8,326 bases of DNA from a bacterium (lineage in GTDB: Bacteria; Actinomycetota; Acidimicrobiia; Acidimicrobiales; CATQHL01), in assembly GCA_028819945.1 (NCBI GenBank), contig JAPPKQ010000313.1, positions 1-8,326 on the forward strand, given 5' to 3'. Below the pieces are notes generated by a model. The model was not told where the DNA came from, searched no databases, and worked only from the letters and a program-made list of their open reading frames with translations. The position numbers and the translations under genes were made by a program. Shown piece by piece: positions 6,131 through 8,326 of this stretch; position 1 is the stretch's first letter, and each line of letters starts with the position of its first letter.

Positions 6131-6539
6131 CGGCCTTGTACTCGACCCGCTCGGCCGCCCAAGGAATGGCACGGAGACGCTCCTTCTGGATGGGCTTGCC
6201 GGAGACGACGCACGTTCCGTAGGTGCCCTCCTCGATCCGCTTCAGGGCTTCGTCGATCAGTTCCACCGCGGCGCGGGCCGCGGCGCTGAGGGCCAGATCC
6301 CGCTCACGCTCCACCGCCCAGCTGTCGCCCTCCCCGGACTCCTCGTCGAACTGCAGGTCGCCCGGTTCGCGGTCGTCGAGCAGTGCCGCCGCCTCGGCCG
6401 CCATGGTCTCCGCCGAACGGACGTACCTGGCCCGCTCGGCGAGCAGCTTCTTGCGCTGCTCCTCCAGGAAGGAGTCGTCAAGGCGCCGTGCCGAGGAGGC
6501 CTCGTCGTCGCTGTCCGGAGAGGTTCCGGGTGGGGCCAC
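6111..6539 (-). CDS. TraR/DksA-family protein with degenerate zinc finger
   Basis: Relative of DksA, which enters the secondary channel of RNA polymerase and tunes initiation, often together with ppGpp. The 142-residue protein has an acidic, probably disordered N-terminus (1-20), a long helical pair (about 21-103) typical of the DksA coiled coil with an acidic tip (DEESGEGDSWA, 65-75), and a C-terminal domain starting with EEGTYGTC (103-110). In the C4 finger only C110 remains; S113, R131 and Y134 occupy the other three cysteine positions, so zinc binding is not expected. The GTG at 6539 is chosen because AGGAGG lies 5 nt upstream; an upstream GTG at 6584 lacks such a site. Streptomyces has, as I recall, a DksA-like gene between ileS and lspA, so the position is ancestral. 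First gene of the operon and divergent from ileS. The biochemical role is inferred. Confidence 0.88.
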   Translation of the reverse strand: MAPPGTSPDSDDEASSARRLDDSFLEEQRKKLLAERARYVRSAETMAAEAAALLDDREPGDLQFDEESGEGDSWAVERERDLALSAAARAAVELIDEALKRIEEGTYGTCVVSGKPIQKERLRAIPWAAERVEYKAGGLRRR

Positions 6540-6544
6540 CTGAC

Positions 6545-6550
6545 CCTCCT
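6545..6550 (-). promoter_or_regulatory. Shine-Dalgarno of the dksA-like gene
   Basis: The minus strand reads AGGAGG followed by 5 nt and GTG. This is the best ribosome site in the window and decides the start at 6539. Confidence 0.8.
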
Positions 6551-6605
6551 GGGTAGATCCTGCGAGCCGCCGGTCCGGCCGCACGACTCGACGGCGGGCG
6601 GGCCA

Positions 6606-6611
6606 ACTCTA
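6606..6611 (-). promoter_or_regulatory. Candidate -10 of the dksA-like/lspA/rluD operon
   Basis: The minus strand reads TAGAGT (TANNNT), about 67 nt before the GTG. The hairpin at 6615-6647 lies directly upstream, across the spacer and -35 position. No clear -35 hexamer is seen. Confidence 0.3.
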
Positions 6612-6614
6612 GCC

Positions 6615-6647
6615 GCGGGCACCTGCCGCACCGCCAGGCAGGCCCGC
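6615..6647. repeat. Long imperfect inverted repeat in the ileS/dksA-like control region
   Basis: GCGGG (6615-6619) pairs with CCCGC (6643-6647), and CCTGCC (6622-6627) pairs with GGCAGG (6637-6642). A CA bulge separates the two helices and the loop has 9 nt: 11 base pairs in all. No T-run follows on either strand, so it is not a Rho-independent terminator. It may be an operator for the minus-strand operon or an RNA structure. Confidence 0.45.
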
Positions 6648-6662
6648 TGCTGCCGAACCGAC

Positions 6663-6674
6663 CGAGGCGCCTCG
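6663..6674. repeat. 12-bp perfect palindrome upstream of ileS
   Basis: CGAGGCGCCTCG is a perfect palindrome, 36 bp upstream of the candidate ileS -10, followed by the short direct repeat CGATGC (6675-6680 and 6684-6689). It is a possible operator. No known regulator is recognised. Confidence 0.3.
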
Positions 6675-6710
6675 CGATGCAACCGATGCCGGGGTCGGAC
6701 ACTTCGGCGG

Positions 6711-6716
6711 TATTTT
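6711..6716 (+). promoter_or_regulatory. Candidate -10 of a leaderless ileS transcript
   Basis: TATTTT, in the only AT-rich patch of the region, ends 8 nt before the ileS ATG. No Shine-Dalgarno sequence lies between them. Transcription would start at or within a base or two of the ATG, suggesting a leaderless mRNA. I see no T-box sequence (such as GGTGGNACCGCG) upstream, although T-boxes control ileS in many actinobacteria. Confidence 0.4.
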
Positions 6717-6724
6717 CTTGCGCC

Positions 6725-8326
6725 ATGAGTCAGCGGCCGGCGCGCTACCCCGATGTGGACCCGCAGCCCGATTTCGCGGCGATCGAGTCCGAGGTGCTGC
6801 GGCGCTGGGAATCCGAGGGCACCTTCCAAGCCTCGGTCGAGAATCGTCCCGCCGGCGCGGAAGGTTCCAACGAGTACGTCTTCTACGACGGGCCGCCCTT
6901 CGCCAACGGGCTGCCCCACACCGGCAACCTGCTCACGGGGTACGTGAAGGACGTGATCCCCCGCTACCGCACGATGCGCGGCCGGAGGGTCGAACGCCGC
7001 TTCGGTTGGGACTGCCACGGTCTGCCCCCGGAGATGGAGGCCGAGAAGGAACTGGGGGTGTCGGGAAGGAGGGCGATCACCGACTACGGGATCGAGCGGT
7101 TCAACGGGCACTGCCGCGACTCGGTCATGCGGTACACCGACGAGTGGCAACGCTACGTGAACCGCCAGGCGCGCTGGGTCGACTTCGAGAACGACTACAA
7201 GACCATGGACCTCCCGTTCATGGAGAGCGTGCTGTGGGCCTTCAAGCGGCTCTGGGAGAAGGACCTCGTCTACGAGGCCCACCGCGTGCTGCCCTACTCG
7301 TGGGGCGCCGAGACGCCGCTGTCCAACTTCGAGATCCGCATGGACGACGCCACCCGGCCGCGCACCGACCCGGCCATCACCGTCGCCTTCCGTCTCGTGG
7401 CCGCTCCGGGTGATCCGGCTCCGCTGTACCTGTGGGCCTGGACGACGACGCCGTGGACCCTGCCCTCGAACCTCGCGCTGGCGGTCGATCCGGAGACGAC
7501 CTACGCGGTCCTCGAGGAGTCCGGCGACGACGGCCCGCGGCGCCACGTGCTGGCCGCCGACGCCGTCGAGCGCTACGCCCGCCGGCTCAGCGACGCCAGG
7601 CTCGCCGGCAGCGTGCGCGGCCGCGATCTCATGGGCAGGCGCTACGAGCCGCTGTTCGACTTCTTCGCCGACGCTCCCGGCGCCTTCACGGTGCTCGGCG
7701 CCGATTTCGTGGACACCGACGAGGGCACCGGCATCGTGCACATGGCACCCGGCTTCGGTGAGGACGATCAGCGCCTGTGCACCGAGGCGGGGATCGGCGT
7801 CGTGGTGCCCGTCGACGACCGGGGGCGCTTCACGGCGGAGGTGCGCGACTGGGCCGGCCAGAACGTGTTCGACGCCAATCCACCGATCATCGCCGCGCTG
7901 AAGCAGCGGGGGCTCATCGTCCGCCACGACAGCCACGTGCACAACTACCCGCACTGCTGGCGCACCGACACGCCGGTGATCTACCGCGCCGTCAACTCCT
8001 GGTACGTGCGCGTGACCGCCATCCGGGACCGGATGGTGGAGTTGAACCAGCAGATCAACTGGATTCCGGAGCACGTGCGCGACGGGCGTTTCGGCAACTG
8101 GCTGGAAGGCGCCCGCGACTGGTCGATCAGCCGAAACCGCTTCTGGGGTTCGCCGGTCCCGGTGTGGCGCTCGGACGATCCGGCCTGGCCGCGCACCGAC
8201 GTCTACGGGAGCCTCGATGAGATCGAGCGGGACTTCGGGGTTCGCCCCGACGACCTGCACCGGCCGTTCGTGGACTCCCTGACGAGGCCCAACCCCGACG
8301 ATCCGACGGGCCGCTCGGTCATGCGC
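6725..8326 (+). CDS. ileS: Isoleucyl-tRNA synthetase, eukaryote-like (IleRS2) type, 3' end outside window
   Basis: Class I synthetase that charges tRNA-Ile and hydrolyses mischarged valine. The window contains the first 534 codons. Visible are [12 protein letters not shown] (53-64), the ATP-site signature, here HTGN (65-68) instead of [16 protein letters not shown] (94-101), the editing-domain threonine-rich [14 protein letters not shown] (239-252), [16 protein letters not shown] (333-348) with the editing Asp, [12 protein letters not shown] (410-421), and near the end [20 protein letters not shown] and the anticodon domain lie beyond the window. The motif set and residues 1-534 resemble mycobacterial IleS, as recalled, more than the E. 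coli-type enzyme; IleRS2 enzymes are usually less sensitive to mupirocin. The ATG fits the family N-terminus; no Shine-Dalgarno is visible. The gene is divergent from the dksA-like operon. Identity is secure; activity with the altered signature is presumed because the frame is intact. Confidence 0.98.
   Translation, partial: MSQRPARYPDVDPQPDFAAIESEVLRRWESEGTFQASVENRPAGAEGSNEYVFYDGPPFANGLPHTGNLLTGYVKDVIPRYRTMRGRRVERRFGWDCHGLPPEMEAEKELGVSGRRAITDYGIERFNGHCRDSVMRYTDEWQRYVNRQARWVDFENDYKTMDLPFMESVLWAFKRLWEKDLVYEAHRVLPYSWGAETPLSNFEIRMDDATRPRTDPAITVAFRLVAAPGDPAPLYLWAWTTTPWTLPSNLALAVDPETTYAVLEESGDDGPRRHVLAADAVERYARRLSDARLAGSVRGRDLMGRRYEPLFDFFADAPGAFTVLGADFVDTDEGTGIVHMAPGFGEDDQRLCTEAGIGVVVPVDDRGRFTAEVRDWAGQNVFDANPPIIAALKQRGLIVRHDSHVHNYPHCWRTDTPVIYRAVNSWYVRVTAIRDRMVELNQQINWIPEHVRDGRFGNWLEGARDWSISRNRFWGSPVPVWRSDDPAWPRTDVYGSLDEIERDFGVRPDDLHRPFVDSLTRPNPDDPTGRSVMR

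Noticed and set aside
6540..6724. T-box riboswitch upstream of ileS
   Set aside because: No T-box consensus or specifier stem is visible in the 185-nt region, and the likely promoter lies right at the ATG. A covariance search would be decisive.
6257..8260. Minus-strand open frame of about 667 codons antisense to ileS and crossing the intergenic region
   Set aside because: Same GC-driven effect. It lies opposite a clear IleS and also overlaps the dksA-like gene in another frame; the translation shows no family.

Overview
This window is a GC-rich (roughly 70 %), tightly packed chromosomal segment from an actinobacterium. The evidence is the lspA/rluD/dnaE/ileS neighbourhood, a Bpa/PafE-type proteasome activator (a family tied to actinobacterial 20S proteasomes), an actinobacterial DnaA box (TTGTCCACA), frequent GTG starts and several starts without a Shine-Dalgarno sequence. 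A deep-branching group such as Acidimicrobiia is possible, but the sequence alone does not settle this. I see no mobile element, CRISPR array, tRNA, rRNA or phage gene.

Layout, left to right. (1) 1-3283, minus: the first 1094 codons of the replicative DNA polymerase III alpha subunit, dnaE, cut at the window edge. (2) 3284-3582: a leader and intergenic region with an exact DnaA box, an 11-bp-phased direct repeat and two inverted repeats close to dnaE, then tandem hairpins just after bpa. (3) 3583-4080, minus: bpa, an ATP-independent proteasome activator. (4) 4081-4188: a short divergent promoter region. (5) 4189-4656, plus: an Rrf2-family winged-helix regulator with two of the usual three Fe-S cysteines. 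(6) 4653-6539, minus: a dksA-like/lspA/rluD operon with overlapping genes. (7) 6540-6724: a divergent control region with a strong imperfect hairpin and a 12-bp palindrome. (8) 6725-8326, plus: the first 534 codons of ileS, eukaryote-like (IleRS2) type, cut at the window edge.

The window combines replication (DnaE), translation (IleS and the 23S rRNA pseudouridine synthase), lipoprotein maturation (LspA), RNA polymerase control (DksA-like) and protein turnover (Bpa). From memory, ileS, a dksA-like gene, lspA, rluD and dnaE also lie near one another in Streptomyces and, apart from the dksA-like gene, in Mycobacterium. The bpa/rrf2 pair between rluD and dnaE is the less expected element.

No wholly new system is evident. 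The points most worth a second look are the HTGN in place of HIGH in IleS, the DnaA box with phased repeats ahead of dnaE, the proteasome activator sharing a control region with a probable Fe-S regulator that lacks one ligand, the DksA-like protein with only one of four zinc cysteines, and the stop codons of rrf2 and rluD interlocked in a single CTAG.
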